From Lunularia cruciata (taxonomy: Eukaryota; Streptophyta; Marchantiopsida; Lunulariales; Lunulariaceae): a DNA stretch of 64,000 bases. Each line of letters starts with the position of its first letter. The first letter of the stretch is position 1. Location: the NCBI GenBank assembly GCA_948567375.1, contig OX419757.1, positions 64,232,001 to 64,296,000 on the forward strand, given 5' to 3'. A model generated the notes under the pieces. It was not told the DNA's origin and searched no databases. It saw nothing but the letters and a program-made list of their open reading frames with translations. Position numbers and translations under genes: made by a program. Shown one piece after another: positions 23,169-35,000 of this stretch.

Positions 23169-25603
23169 ATGGGAGGAGGGAAGAAGAACTCCAAATTCGC
23201 AGTGAGAAATCATGCAATTTGGAGATTAGATGTAGTAGCAAGGATCGAAGTCTTGAGCCGACTTTGGATCACCTTTCTGGCATGGAACTGGAATGTAAGT
23301 TTTCTAAGATTCATGACAGAGCTCATTGAGAGTAAGTGTCTCAATGGACCCAAGGAGGAAGGGAAGAGAGGAAATCCGGCTCGCTGGACAGAGTCGGATT
23401 GGAGACTCGTACTTGGGAAGGAGGCGGGCTCGGAGCAAGGAGCCACGTTCTTGGGGAAAGGAGAGATAGCCCAAGAAACTCAGGAGGTGAGAGATGCCTT
23501 CTCGTCAAAGAGAACAAAGAATGGGTACGAGGTAGAAAGTTATAAAGACCCTATCAAGAGAGGAATTGTGAGTGCTTTGATGGCAATCTTGAAGCCGGAG
23601 AGAACAACATATGTGATGAAACACCAAGCGGTGTTCTTTTACAAATTGTTTGCAGGAGAACTAATTAATTAGGCGAGATGTTTTCACGGGAGAACAAGGC
23701 AGATGGTGTGGAATCTGCGGGATAAGTTGCCTCCACATTACATTGTGCCGTTTGCAGCGCACTTCTACCTTGGGCTCAATTGCTGAACTTGGCGGAGCGG
23801 AATCGGATGGTGTCGCACTTCCATCCTGATGTGCGAAAGGAGGTCAATGTCGAGGAGCAGCAATACATTCTCCAAATCCAGAGCACGGACAACTTCTACG
23901 CAAAAACAGGGAAAAATGTGGAGGTCGTAGTGAGTACCCGGACGAAGAAGAGGACTCGGCAAGCAGAAGCCAAAGAAAACAAGAAACCTCGGAAGATGCA
24001 AAAAAGTAACCCGAGGCTAGGAATGGTGGTAATTGAGTCAGAAGACGAAGACTTAGAAGGCGAGGCTGAGCTCAAGACGGAGGACTCGGAGCATGAGGAG
24101 GAACCTGAGCTGACACTGCAGAGCGGAGATACGAGTAGTGATAGTGAAGATGGTGGAGAGATGACCTCGGCACCAGTGGCTGAAGAATACAAAGAAGAAG
24201 TGCAAGCCGAGGTAGAAGCCAAAGACAATACAGCGCTGGAAGACGAAGTACCGGTGCCAAAGGAGAAGAAGATCACAGTGCAGCGAGGAGTTCGCTCGCA
24301 ATGTAAGGCAAAGTGTGAGGTGGGACCGAGTCGAGTGAAGGCAAAGGTAGAAGAGAGCTTGGGTAGTGAAGCATCAATCCCGATATGAAGATTCCAAAGA
24401 AGAAGGCGAGTATCAGGAGAACACAAGGAGAAAAGAGAGACCACTCCGTGGGAGGAAGAAGTTGCCAATGATAGAGTGGAGTACCTGCGAGAAGTAGTGT
24501 GCCCGCTGTTGGTGAAGTTGGAGTAGAAGAAGAAGGAGATGCAGTCGACTTGTCTCGAGGTAAAGACTGTATTGCAGGTGGTAGCAAGATTAGAAGAAGA
24601 GAACTCGGAGTTGAAGAGGAGTGTAACCCGAGGTGAGGAGGAGAGAGAAGTACTGCAAGCAGAGGTAGTAGAGAGAAGTCAGGTAATTGAAGACCTGAAG
24701 AGGGAAGTGAGCTATTGAGAGGATCTTGCGAGGAAGAGTGATATCGCAAGAGAGAGACAAGTAGCTGAATACGAAATCTTGAAGCAGCAGTTTGCTGATT
24801 CAAGGGTAGAGCTTATTCATGCTATGGCGAGGGTAGCAGCGAAGGATCAAGAGCTCGATAGAGTGATGGAGAGTATGGAGGAGAAGAAGCAACTCTGGCA
24901 ACGAGAGTTGGCTGCGAGATATAGAGAAGAAGAGAGATTACGAGAGTTACTTCGTAATCAAGAAGAGAAGGTTGTCCAAAAAGAGAAGGAGAAGGAGTTG
25001 GTGAAAGCCGAATTCAAGGAAGAATTGGCAATGTACAGAGAGGAATGGCTTGCAGATCATGAACGAGAAAGGAAGGCAAGATTGGAGCCAATGCAGGAGA
25101 TAGTCCTCAAAGTAAATGCGATGTTAAGTACAGAGGTCAGCGTTTGAATTGAAGAAGCGCGACTACACAAGTTGAAGTTGTTGGTGCAAGAGACGAGGCA
25201 AAGACAAGCAAAGGACACTGATTTGAATGCCTTGTTGATTAAGTTAAGAACTCGTGTAGACAGGAAGATATTAGAAGTAGAAGACAACATTTCCATTAGA
25301 TTAGACTTAGTGAAAGTAGAGCTAGAAAAACTTCAGAGGGATATTAAAGCAAAACCTGAAGTAGATAACATAAGAGTGCAAATGTCTTTGGAGTTGCCAT
25401 CAGAGACATTAGAGAAGAGTGGGTCAGGAGATAAGGAATTAGATAGATTACCCACTAGTGGAATTTTAGATCAGAAAAGAGAATTGTTGGATCTGGTAGA
25501 AGAAGTAGAAGTTGTGAAACCCGAGGACAGAGTATTAGGAAGTAAGATTACTTCAGGTTTGGGTTTGAAAGCCGAGGAAGAAGTAGACATCGGATCGGAT
25601 TAG
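23169..25603 (+). pseudogene. Family C LTR-encoded acidic coiled-coil protein (decayed)
   Basis: Starting at ATG 23169 (MGGGKKNSKFAVRNHAIW), the frame gives a globular N-terminal part with WNWNVSFLRFM and RWTESDWRLVLGKEAG. After a frame change near 23700 come MVSHFHPDVRKEV, a long acidic Glu/Asp/Ser-rich tract (about 24010-24260), and then Glu/Lys/Arg-rich sequence with strong coiled-coil character (24780-25330), ending AEEEVDIGSD at 25603. Stops occur near 23670, 24386, 24523, 24716 and 25145. The same protein is read from minus-strand copies at 31131-28696 and 20870-8210. I recognise no enzyme domain. It is neither Gag-like nor Pol-like; its place inside the LTR means every element carries two copies. 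Its function is unknown. Confidence 0.55.
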
Positions 25604-26401
25604 TAACCGATTTGAGATTTGAAGGGGCAGATATGAAGAAGTGCATTGTCATTTCGGATCTGCAGGTTAGAATAGTTTTTGTAGAACGGTATAGTTGTTA
25701 GAACTGTAGATTGCTTCACTACTTAAGAGTGGCATTCGCAGGAAATTGTTGTTCAGTGCTCATAATTTTTGAGAATAGATAAAGCAAAGTGCTGTGAAGC
25801 AGTGCTCGTTGCTTGAGCTTGATTCCGAGTATCAACTTTGCAATTGTGTTTGTGAGTGTTTGGAGAAATTCAAAGTGCAAGTCAGAGTGCTTTTTGGATG
25901 TTGGATTCCGCAGCCTTGATCTTCATTCTGTGTGTTTGATCTTGAGTGAAGTGCAATCAAAGCAATGCCTTGACAGATCTAAGAGGAATTGTAGTGTTGG
26001 TAGTATTCTGCATTTGTGAGTGCAGTGCAAAGTTGATGTGAAGCAATTTCAATTGAGGAAGTTGTGCCTTCAATGGAGGAGTGGAACACAATTCTGAGGC
26101 GAAGTCGTTTTGCAGTGAAGTGCCGTTTTTGGAAGAGCCTGAATCATCACAATCAAGATTGTTTGGAAAGAATTGAAGGAGTTGTGATTATGGAGTGTTA
26201 ATTTGTGACAAGACTGTAAATCAGTGCTTGTTACTCTCTTCTGGGTGTGGTTTCTACCTGAGAGATTAAAGACGCAACCAAGAAGAACTGAAATTGTTAC
26301 TTTGCTTCGTATTTGACCAATTCTGACTCATATCTCTGCGGGAACAAACTTTACTTACCCGATTACCACAAAAGTGATATTTGCCGGGTTGTCACAGCTT
26401 T

Positions 26402-27912
26402 CTTCAATCCTTAGCCCCAATCATTTGGATCTTGAAATTTGCAAACTCTTTAATAAGAGTCTCCAACTTTTGATCCACCTTATTTACATTCTTTGTTGGA
26501 GGTGTTACTAGCCTCTTTCCTCCATGTCTTTGTATTCTCCTTGGCTTTAAATCTTCTTTGGATTTTGAGGATTCCAAAGAATAATTGGAAGACATAAAGG
26601 ATTCCTCCAAAGAAGGGGATGTATTGCAAGAAGCTCTCCTTTTGGGCTTCTTGCCTTTCTTCTCCCAATTCCTTTAGTTATTGGACGAGTGAGAGTGAGC
26701 CACCTTATATTGGGCGACATGCTTGAGGATCTTGTCCAAGGAAGTTACATTCTCCTCCCTGGAAAAGATACAAATCTTTGGTGAGTCTACCAAGGAACCA
26801 TGTAATGGCTTGGGCATAGGAGTAACCCACTACACCGGATTGCTTTAGGACATGCTTCAGAAGGGCCATAAACCGCTCAGAGTAGTCTTTCAACTTTTCC
26901 TTCTTCCCTTTGTCCAAATCATTGAGTGCTGCAAAGACACCCATATCGTAATCAACTTCCCTGAATCATTCCAAGAAGCCATTTTGCAAGTCTGCCCAGT
27001 TGGCTAGTGTGGAATCCTTTTGAGTTACATGGGTATACCAGCTCTGGGCTTTCTTTTGGAGCAAACTTGGAAAAATTTGCAGACAATCCATAGAGTCATG
27101 TTCCTTGTTGGCAAAGGAAATGACTTTGAATTCTTTGATGAATTCATCAAGATCTTTGTCTTGTTCTGTCATCCCCTTATACTTCTAATAGGCGTGTTGG
27201 GTGATAGGTAATGATGTCATTGTTTGACTCAGTGGAATCGGTTGTGATAAGGTTGAACTTGATGGACCTCAAGAACTGGCTGGTATTGATATCATGTTGA
27301 CAACCCAGGGGTTCCAATTGATTAGGTTCAAAGTGGGGTCTTCACTGACAGATTTTTCTTCTCTAATAGTGTCAACTTTGACTAGAAATGGAGTAAGAAG
27401 TTCAACACTTTGAGAGTGTTTGTGAAAATTCCCTTGAGCCAACCAAGGAATTTTTTTGTAAGAGATGTTGGCACTCTTCTTCCATTAGGATTTGTGATGT
27501 CTTTTCACAAACAAATTTCTTTATAAATTCAACTTCCCTTATAGCTTTAGGGGAAGTCGGTGTACTTGGTCATAACGAGTATGTTTGCACGTTGGAGTCT
27601 TTCTTCTGCTTGGAAGATGGAGATGAGAAGTAGCCTTGCCACCTGCCTTCACATTTATTTTTCAAGTTCTCGCAAGGCTTCTTGAACTTTGTGAAGAAAT
27701 TGAAAGTCCAATGCCTCCTGTTTGTTTTTGTCAAAAGTAGATTGGATCTTTTGGCATTCTTCTTCTTCATAGTGCAAAGTTCATCTTCAAACTCTCTCTT
27801 CCTATTGGTCTCTCAATGCAAACATTCATATTGGTTCCAAACCTAATTTAAAGTTGACTTTGTATTCTTCCACTTCCAAGATTTGTATCCCCGGCAGTGG
27901 TGCCAAAAATCA
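26402..27912 (-). pseudogene. Family C Gag N-terminal region and primer-binding site
   Basis: From right to left on the minus strand: a primer-binding site (27888-27905), about 700 bp of leader with little coding potential, then Gag: DLDEFIKEFKVISFANKEHDS (27172 onward), QKKAQSWYTHV, then KKEKLKDYSERFMALLKHV (26944 onward) and a basic/helical end with VDQKLETLIKEFANFKIQM (26480-26410). These resemble the retrotransposon Gag domain of plant Ty3 elements. Stops and frame changes break it. It is cut at 26401 by the solo C LTR and continues at 22590. Confidence 0.65.
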
Positions 27913-28695
27913 TGTGACAACCTAGCAAAAATAATTTTTGTAGTAATCAGGTAAGTAAAGTTTGTTCCCATAGAGATACTGGTCAGAAATTTCCAAATAT
28001 GAAGTCAAATGTCACAAATGTGGTTCTTCTTAATTTCTTATTTAGTCTCTCAAGTAGAAACTACACCTAGAAGAGCGTAACAAGTGTTCAATCTTGACAA
28101 CTTGTCACAAATCACTCACTCATAATCACAATATAGCAAATCTTTCCAAACAATCCTGATTGTGATGATTCAATCTCTCCCAAAAATGGCTACTTCACTA
28201 TAAAATGACTTTGCCTTAGAATTGTGTTCCACCTCTCCACTAAAGGCACAACTTCCTTGATCAAAATTTCTTCACATCAACTCAGTGCTACATTCACAAC
28301 TACAGAATACTACCAACACTATAATTCCTCTCAGATCTATCAAAGCATTGCTCCAATTGCACTTCATTTAGGATCAAACACACAAAAAGAAGATCATGGC
28401 TACGGAATCCAACATCCAACACGCACACTGACTTGCACGTTTTCTTTTCTCTCAATACTCACAAACACAAACAAAAAGTTGATACTCGGAATTAAGCTCA
28501 AGCGATGAGCACTACTTCACAGCACTTCACTTTATCTATCCTCAAGATTATATAGAATGAACAACAACATATTGCAAATGCCTCCTCTTAATAGTAAAGC
28601 AATCTACAGTTTCTAACAACTATACCATTCTACAACAACTCTATAAACTTGCATATCCAAAATAAAATGCACCTCTTCATTTCTCAAAACTGTTG

Positions 28696-31131
28696 CTACT
28701 CCAATCCAATGTCTACTTCAACTTTGGCTTCCAAACCCGATGATCCTCCAAGTATTTCTCCTTCTTTGGGTCCATCTTCAACTACCAAATCCTTTACTAT
28801 TTCTACTACTTCCTCACTATGAACTTCAATTGAGGTCATGGGTAACCTTTCTAACTCTTTATTTCTTGACCCACTCTTCTCTAAAGTATCAAGTGTCACA
28901 TCCAAAGACACCTACACTCCTACTTCTGCTACTTCAAACTTCTTCTCCTCCTTCACACTACTCCTAAGCCTCTCTAACTCTAAATTCACTAAATCCAATC
29001 TGAGACTTACATTATCTCCTACCTCCAACATCTTTCTATCTACTCTTTCCCATAAACAAATTAGAAGAGTGTTTGTATCTACATCTTTTGCTCCTCTCTT
29101 CCAAGTTTCCTACACAAGCAATTTCAATTTGTGCAGTCTTGCTTCCTCCAACCTTCCTTTAGACTCCGTGCTCAGCATGGCTCACAATCTTCCAATAACT
29201 TCTCCTATTGACTTTGATGCATACCCCCGATATTGTTTTGCCTTCAACTCTTCTTGGTATATCTTCAACTCCTCTTTGTACTCAGCAGCAAGTATCTTCT
29301 TCTCTTTGACATATTGAGAACTCTGCATTTCAGCACTTCTCAACAAGCCCTGCAACCTTTCTTCCTCTTGGTGTCAGATTGACAATTCTCTCTACCATGC
29401 TTGATCTTTTCTTGTTGCACTCTTCTTCAGGCTCTCTAACTTCTGCTCCATCACAATTGCCTTCACATGAATACTTTTGATGCAAACTTCACTAACCTCC
29501 TCTTTCATCTTTGCCAGCAGTGTCGTCTGCTCCTTCAACTCTTTGGCTTGACTATCCATCTCTCTTCCCCTCTTCTTGAAACTCTCCTACAAATTCTCTA
29601 AAGTCTTCTTCTTCAAGACTACATCCACCCAAAGTTCCTTGGCTTCTTCTTCTCTTCAGGTTACACTCTCCTTCAATCCTTTCACTTCATCTAGCAGACA
29701 CTTCACCACCTGCAACTCATTCTTCACCTTCATTTGATCTTGTGGGATTACCTTCTTTTGAGCATTCAGTAGCTCCAACAATGGAGTCACAATTTTCATT
29801 AAATATTTTACTCCCTCAAAGTTCTCTTTGTCTTTGGCTTCATCTTCATACTTTGTGTCTTCCGCCGGTGCCTTCCCCCAAAGTCTTGATATTTGTACTT
29901 TCAGCGATATTGCTTTTGAGCTTTCTTCTTCCTTATAGACTGAACTCGGACCTGCAAGGTCTTCCATTATTGATTTCTTGGCTCTGCCTTCCTTTTAGTT
30001 TTCCTTCTTTGGCTCTACATCCATCTCCTCCATGGCCAATTCTAAACAAGGATTATCTCTTCCCTTCATATGATCAATCACCACATGAAATGCTTTATCT
30101 TCTTCCGCTTCAGTCAATTGTTGAACTTCCTCTTCACCATCACTCTCACTTCCGGATCTCTCACTTTGTAGTGTGAGCTCCACTTCTTTTGAGTCTTCTC
30201 TTCTGGACTTTGTCTCTCCTCTAGATTGTGTCTCTCCTTCAGACTCTGTCTCTAAAGTCTCCTCCTTCACTGCCTTATTACCTCATGGGTTAAGTCTTTG
30301 GGTCTTCCATTGTGTTTGAGGCAATACTACCTCTTTGTGTTTAGTCCACTTCTTTGTCTTTGGAATTTTTCCTTTCACCATCTTCCTCTATCCCATTCTG
30401 ATGAAGTGATCATCATTGGCACTCAATTGTATCATGTATTGCTGCTTCTCTTCATCCGCTTCTTGGATAGATCAAGATGGAAATGTGACACTATGCGATG
30501 CCTCTCCTCCACTATCAATAAATTTAATTCAAAGTAGAAGTGTGCTACAAATGGTGTGAAGTAATATGGAGGTGAATTGGATCTCCAATTGATGATCATC
30601 TGTCTCGTTTGTTGGTGGAAGCACTTCACCCAGTTCACCTTCACTCCTTCAAACATCTGGTGGAAAAAGACTACCTGCTGCATGTTCACATATGTTATTC
30701 ATTCAGGTTTGAACATGGCCATTATTGCTCCTACAATGCTCCATTTGATTGGATCTCAATAGGACTTCACTTTGTAGCCATTGCTAGTACGCGGAGCAAA
30801 GAACAAATTTCTGATTTCCACAATCTCCTCTGTAGCATCCACACTTCCAATAGAAGGTGACCCTAGTTGCCTCTCCTGCTTCCTTCCTCAATACTAACCT
30901 CCAATCCGACTCAGTCCATCGAGCCGGATTTCCTCTCTTCCCCTCAACTTCAGGGCCTTCCTCACAACTACTGACAGCTATTTCTGCCATAACGCTTGGG
31001 AAACTAAAATTCCAATTCCATGCTAGAAATGTAATCAAAAGTCTATTCAAGACCTCAATACGTGCTATGACAACTAACCTCCAAATGGTGAAACTCCTCA
31101 CTACAAGTGCATTCTTAGTCTTCTTTGCCAT
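28696..31131 (-). pseudogene. Family C LTR ORF, second copy (minus strand)
   Basis: Reading leftward from ATG at 31131 (MAKKTKNALVVRSFTIWRL), the order matches the copy at 23169: WNWNFSF, RWTESDWRLVLRKEAG, FHQMFEGVKVNWVKCF (around 30650), RIVSHFHLDLSKK (around 30480), an acidic stretch (30270-29995), LWGKAPAEDTKYEDE (around 29870), a region with coiled-coil character (29700-29000), and an end AKVEVDIGLE at 28696. Stops and frame shifts break it, but order and content are kept. The start codon context and the TATA box 190 bp upstream agree with the plus-strand copy. Confidence 0.5.
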
Positions 31132-31378
31132 GATTTGCTCTCTAGTTCTTCGGCACTAAAAAACTATCCCCTCTCCTAGACTCGACACTCTAACCCCTTT
31201 TGGACTTTGGAAATTTCACTCTCAATTGGCTTCTTGACACACATTACAGCAGGACAACTACTCAGAGGAACAAGATATCTATTTGACATATTCAATTTCC
31301 TCCTGCACAATTACAATTTTATAGTACCCCAAAGTGTAGCATTCATCAATCAATTTCAAAATTGACTCTGTAACAATA

Positions 31379-31791
31379 TGGAGTTTAGTGACAAAGTTAG
31401 TCGGGCTTACAAAGTAGATAATAAGACAAAATAGCCTAGAATATTCTAGAAGCATCTAAGAAGCTTCTTGGGAAGCTTCCTAACTAGTTAACTTGCACAC
31501 TAAGCAGGTAGCTTCTAGAAGGAAGCTTCTAGAAGCTTCTAACTAGCTTAGCTTGCACGCCAAGTAGGTGGCTTCTAGAAGGAAGCTTCTTGAGAAGCTT
31601 CCTAGTTAACTTGGCTTGCACTCCAAGAAAGTGGCTCAAGGAAGCTTCTTGAGAAGCTTCAAGGGTCTTGTATGCTACCTATAAATACCAAGGCCGAAGC
31701 TCATGCTAGGCATTCGGAGTTTTCCCTCATTCAAGTGTACTAATGTGAGTTTCCATTCTCCTATTTCTCTCCTCGGTTTTGGTCTTTTACA
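31379..31791 (+). repeat. Family D 5' LTR
   Basis: TGTAACAATATGGAG to GGTCTTTTACA. It is rich in an AGAAGCTTCT-type motif: between 31440 and 31665 AAGCTTCTAGAAGC-like palindromes recur many times. A TATA-like CTATAAATAC is at 31679-31688. Confidence 0.85.
31440..31665. repeat. Clustered GAAGCTTC palindromes in D LTR
   Basis: The motif GAAGCTTC, often as AGAAGCTTCTAGAAGCTTC, occurs repeatedly together with GGCTTCTAGAAGGAAGC units. The same array is at 36660-36870 in the 3' LTR and at 39165-39320 in an older copy. GAAGCTTC and TTCTAGAA resemble heat-shock-element-like inverted GAA repeats (inference), located 15-240 bp before the TATA box. Confidence 0.5.
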
Positions 31792-31792
31792 T

Positions 31793-31804
31793 TGGTATCA
31801 GAGC
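31793..31804 (+). other. Primer-binding site of element D
   Basis: TGGTATCAGAGC, 1 bp after the LTR. This is the common plant sequence complementary to the 3' end of initiator tRNA-Met. Confidence 0.85.
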
Positions 31805-32062
31805 AAGAATGGGATGGAGGGAATTTATGGACCACCAAATCCACTTCCGCCAAACCATTGGAACTTTCATGTCCAGATATTACCAAAGCATTGTTTCACA
31901 CAATTCATCACCTCATGCTTTGGGCAAGATTTTCTACATATGATCACCGTGTCAAAGGAACCCTTGATACTTCTAGTTGTAACTTATGGAGAACGGTGGA
32001 CGTGTTGTATCTACGTGTTAATCAACTAGATAAATTGAGGGAAGTGGAATAGAGTAGTAGCA

Positions 32063-35000
32063 ATGGCGGCAATACCAGATGTTATCCTTGCAATGCAACA
32101 ACAAATCGAGCATCTTACTCGATTGTTGGATGAACAAGACCAGCAACGACAAGAACAGATAGACAAAGCGCCAATTCGAGATGGAGAAGATTGCATTCGA
32201 TTTCCGAAACCCAAGGTGTTTGAAGGCAAGAATCTTCCAGGCATAGTGGAGAATTTTGTGTTTGATTGTGAACGTTACTTTGAAGCCACCAATCTTCAAG
32301 ACGAGCGGAAACAAATTCTCTTGGCTTCTAGCCAGTTGGATGGTGTGGCAAAACTTTGGTGGCAATTCCGGGTAGAAAGAGCTGAACGACAAATTGTTAC
32401 ACCGATTTTGACATGGGCAGAATTCAAGGATGCAATACTTGGTCAATTTCAGACTATAAATGCCACCCGAGCTGCACGAGATAAATTGGTAGAGTTGATT
32501 GGCAGATTGACTCAGTGAGAAGCTACATCACACAATTTCAAAATATCATCATGCAAATTCCAGATATCCAAGAAGGTGAGGTTCTGGATCGATTTGTGCA
32601 AGGATTGAAGTCACGAACCAGATTAGAGATGACCATGCAAGAGCCACAAAATGTAGAAGAAGCCATGCAATAGGCTAAGCGTTTTGATTCCTTAGTTGTG
32701 ACAACTTGGGTCTCGACCTTGACCTACATAAAACCTACCAGTACCACGAGTGGAAGAACCGGTACCAATGGAGATTGATATTATCCAACAAAGACCACTT
32801 GGCACAACAGATAGAGAAATATTACAACAAAATGGAGGTTGCTTTTATTGTCGCCAAGTTGGACATCGCATTGCTAAATGTCCACTTAGGAATGGGCGAC
32901 CTCAACAAGTTGCCCAGATGGAGTTTGTGGAACAGAATGATCAGGGAAACAAAGAATCCCAATAGGAGATTTCGAGCCACCTACTGGGAGCTTGATTAGT
33001 TCCAATAAGATTGAAGGCTCGACCTATGCAAGTTTGCTTCACTTGCAAGGTACGATATCTAATTGGGGTTGTAGGATTTTGGTTGATTCTGGAAGTTCAG
33101 AGAATTGCATATCTATGCAAGTAGCAAAGGAGTTGGGTATTCCTATCAAGCCAATGTTGGAAGTAGTTTGATGATGGCGGATGGTAGAAAGGTTCTGCAT
33201 TCCGCACCTCGCATCCTGTTACCTTCAAGATTGGGAAGGAGTATTTGGAGTGTATAAGGTTTGTAGTGGCACCTCTACACTATGATATCATTTTGGGTCT
33301 ACCTTGGCTTGAACGTCATAAGGTTCAATTCGATTGGACCCGACGTCAAATTCAAGTACAACACCAAGGTAGGAATTTCAGATTAGGTTGTCTGGCACCT
33401 CTGAGTAAGACACCTAAGAATAGTCAGTCCCAAGATGGGAAGTTTGTTGAGAAGGTAGCCATAGAGCAAATCTAGAAGGGAGATGAGTCCCAAGATGGGA
33501 AGTTTGCCAAGAAGGCAACCATGGAGCAAGCTTGGAAGAGAGATGAGTCCCTAGAAGGGAAGTTTGTTAATGAAGCAGCCATAGAGCAAGCTTTGGAGGA
33601 AGATAAGTCTATATTCGCGGTGTAGATCAAGTCAATTGCACAAGAACAATCTGAGGAGGGCCAGGTGCCGCATCAAGCAATGGTTGATCGGATAGTTCAG
33701 GAGTTTGCATATGTGTTTCCGGATGATCTGCCAAAGGAATTACCCTCTGATCGAGGTATGCCCTTCAAGATCGAGTTATTGCCAGGGAGTACTCCAGTGA
33801 GTAGACCAATCTATCGGCTCTCACCAAAGGAGTTGGAGGAGTTGCAAACAACACTTACAGAGTTGTTGGAGAAGGATTTCATATGACATAGTACCTCTCC
33901 GTGGGGAGCACCGGTATTATTTGTTCCAAAGAAGGATGGAAGACTTCATTTTTGTATTGATTATCGTGGGCTCAATAAGCAAACCGTGAAGAATGCATAT
34001 CTCCTACCTCGGATCGATGACCTGCTTGATCAACTAAGTGGAGCACGCTACTTTTCCAAGCTAGATCTTCATAGCAGCTATTGGCAAATTCCTATTGAAG
34101 GAGAGGACGTGCAAAAGACTGCCTTTTGCACAAGGTATGGACATTTTGAGTGGAGAGTTCTACCTTTCGGACTCATTAATGCTCCAACAGTCTTCATGGA
34201 TCAAATGCATCGAGTGTTGGAGGGACTATTGGATCAGTCCATGGTAGTGTTCTTAGATGATATCTTAATCTATAGTAGGATAGAGGCAAAACACAGGAAT
34301 CATGTGCGAGAAGTCCTAAGACGACTACAACAGTGGAAATTTTACTACAAGAAGTCAAAGTGTGCTTTTTGGCAGAAGGAGGTTACCTTCTTGGGTCATA
34401 AGATCTCATCAGAGGGGATCAAGATGGAAGAAGAGAAGATCAAGGCCATTATTGATTGGCCTACCCCAAAGGATGCTACCAAAGTACGAGCATTCAATGG
34501 ATTGGCCAGTTTTTACCGATGGTTCATCCACTATTATGCTCACGTGGCTGCACCATTGACTGACCTCTTGGGAAAGAACTTGAGCTTCCAATGGACCACC
34601 AAGCATGAAGAAGCATTCCAGAAGTTAAAGCATATGGTGTCTTCAAGACCCATTCTTCAACCATATGATCCTCAACTACCTTGTGTGGTTGATTTTGATG
34701 CTTCTAACTTTGCAATTGGAGCTGTGATGCAACAAGAATTTCCAAATGGACTACATCCTATTGCCTTTGTGTCTTGCCGACTAAATACATTTGAAAGAAA
34801 TTACTCTGCTCGAGATCGGGAACAACTTGCAATGGTATATGTCACCAAGGTATGGAGGCATTATCTCTTGGGGAAACAAGTGATCATGTGAACTGATCAC
34901 AAGCCATTGTTGCAGACCTTACACCTAGAGCACATGAAGAGTCGTCATCATCGATGGGAAGAGCAACTCCAATTGTTTGACATCAAACTTGAGTACAAAC

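Larger units (their letters stand above)
22591..26396 (+). repeat. Solo family C LTR, 3.8 kb, with embedded ORF
   Basis: It starts TGTGGTGCCCACA and ends GGTTGTCACA, flanked by GCTTT at 22586-22590 and 26397-26401 (5-bp target duplication). It inserted into the internal region of a minus-strand C element. Inside are palindromic CTTCGGGTT motifs (22690-22737), a TATA box (23004), a decayed ORF of about 2.4 kb (23169-25603) and a 3' part shared with all C LTRs. At 3.8 kb it is the best copy for judging what the C LTR encodes. Confidence 0.8.

Noticed and set aside
28740-30537. Plus-strand open frames with hydrophobic character suggesting membrane proteins
   Set aside because: Antisense shadows of the Glu/Lys-rich C ORF; the complement of Glu/Lys codons gives Phe/Leu/Ser-rich translations.
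31440-31665. CRISPR-like or satellite array
   Set aside because: The short GAAGCTTC repeats are irregular, confined to the D LTR and repeated only because the LTR is.
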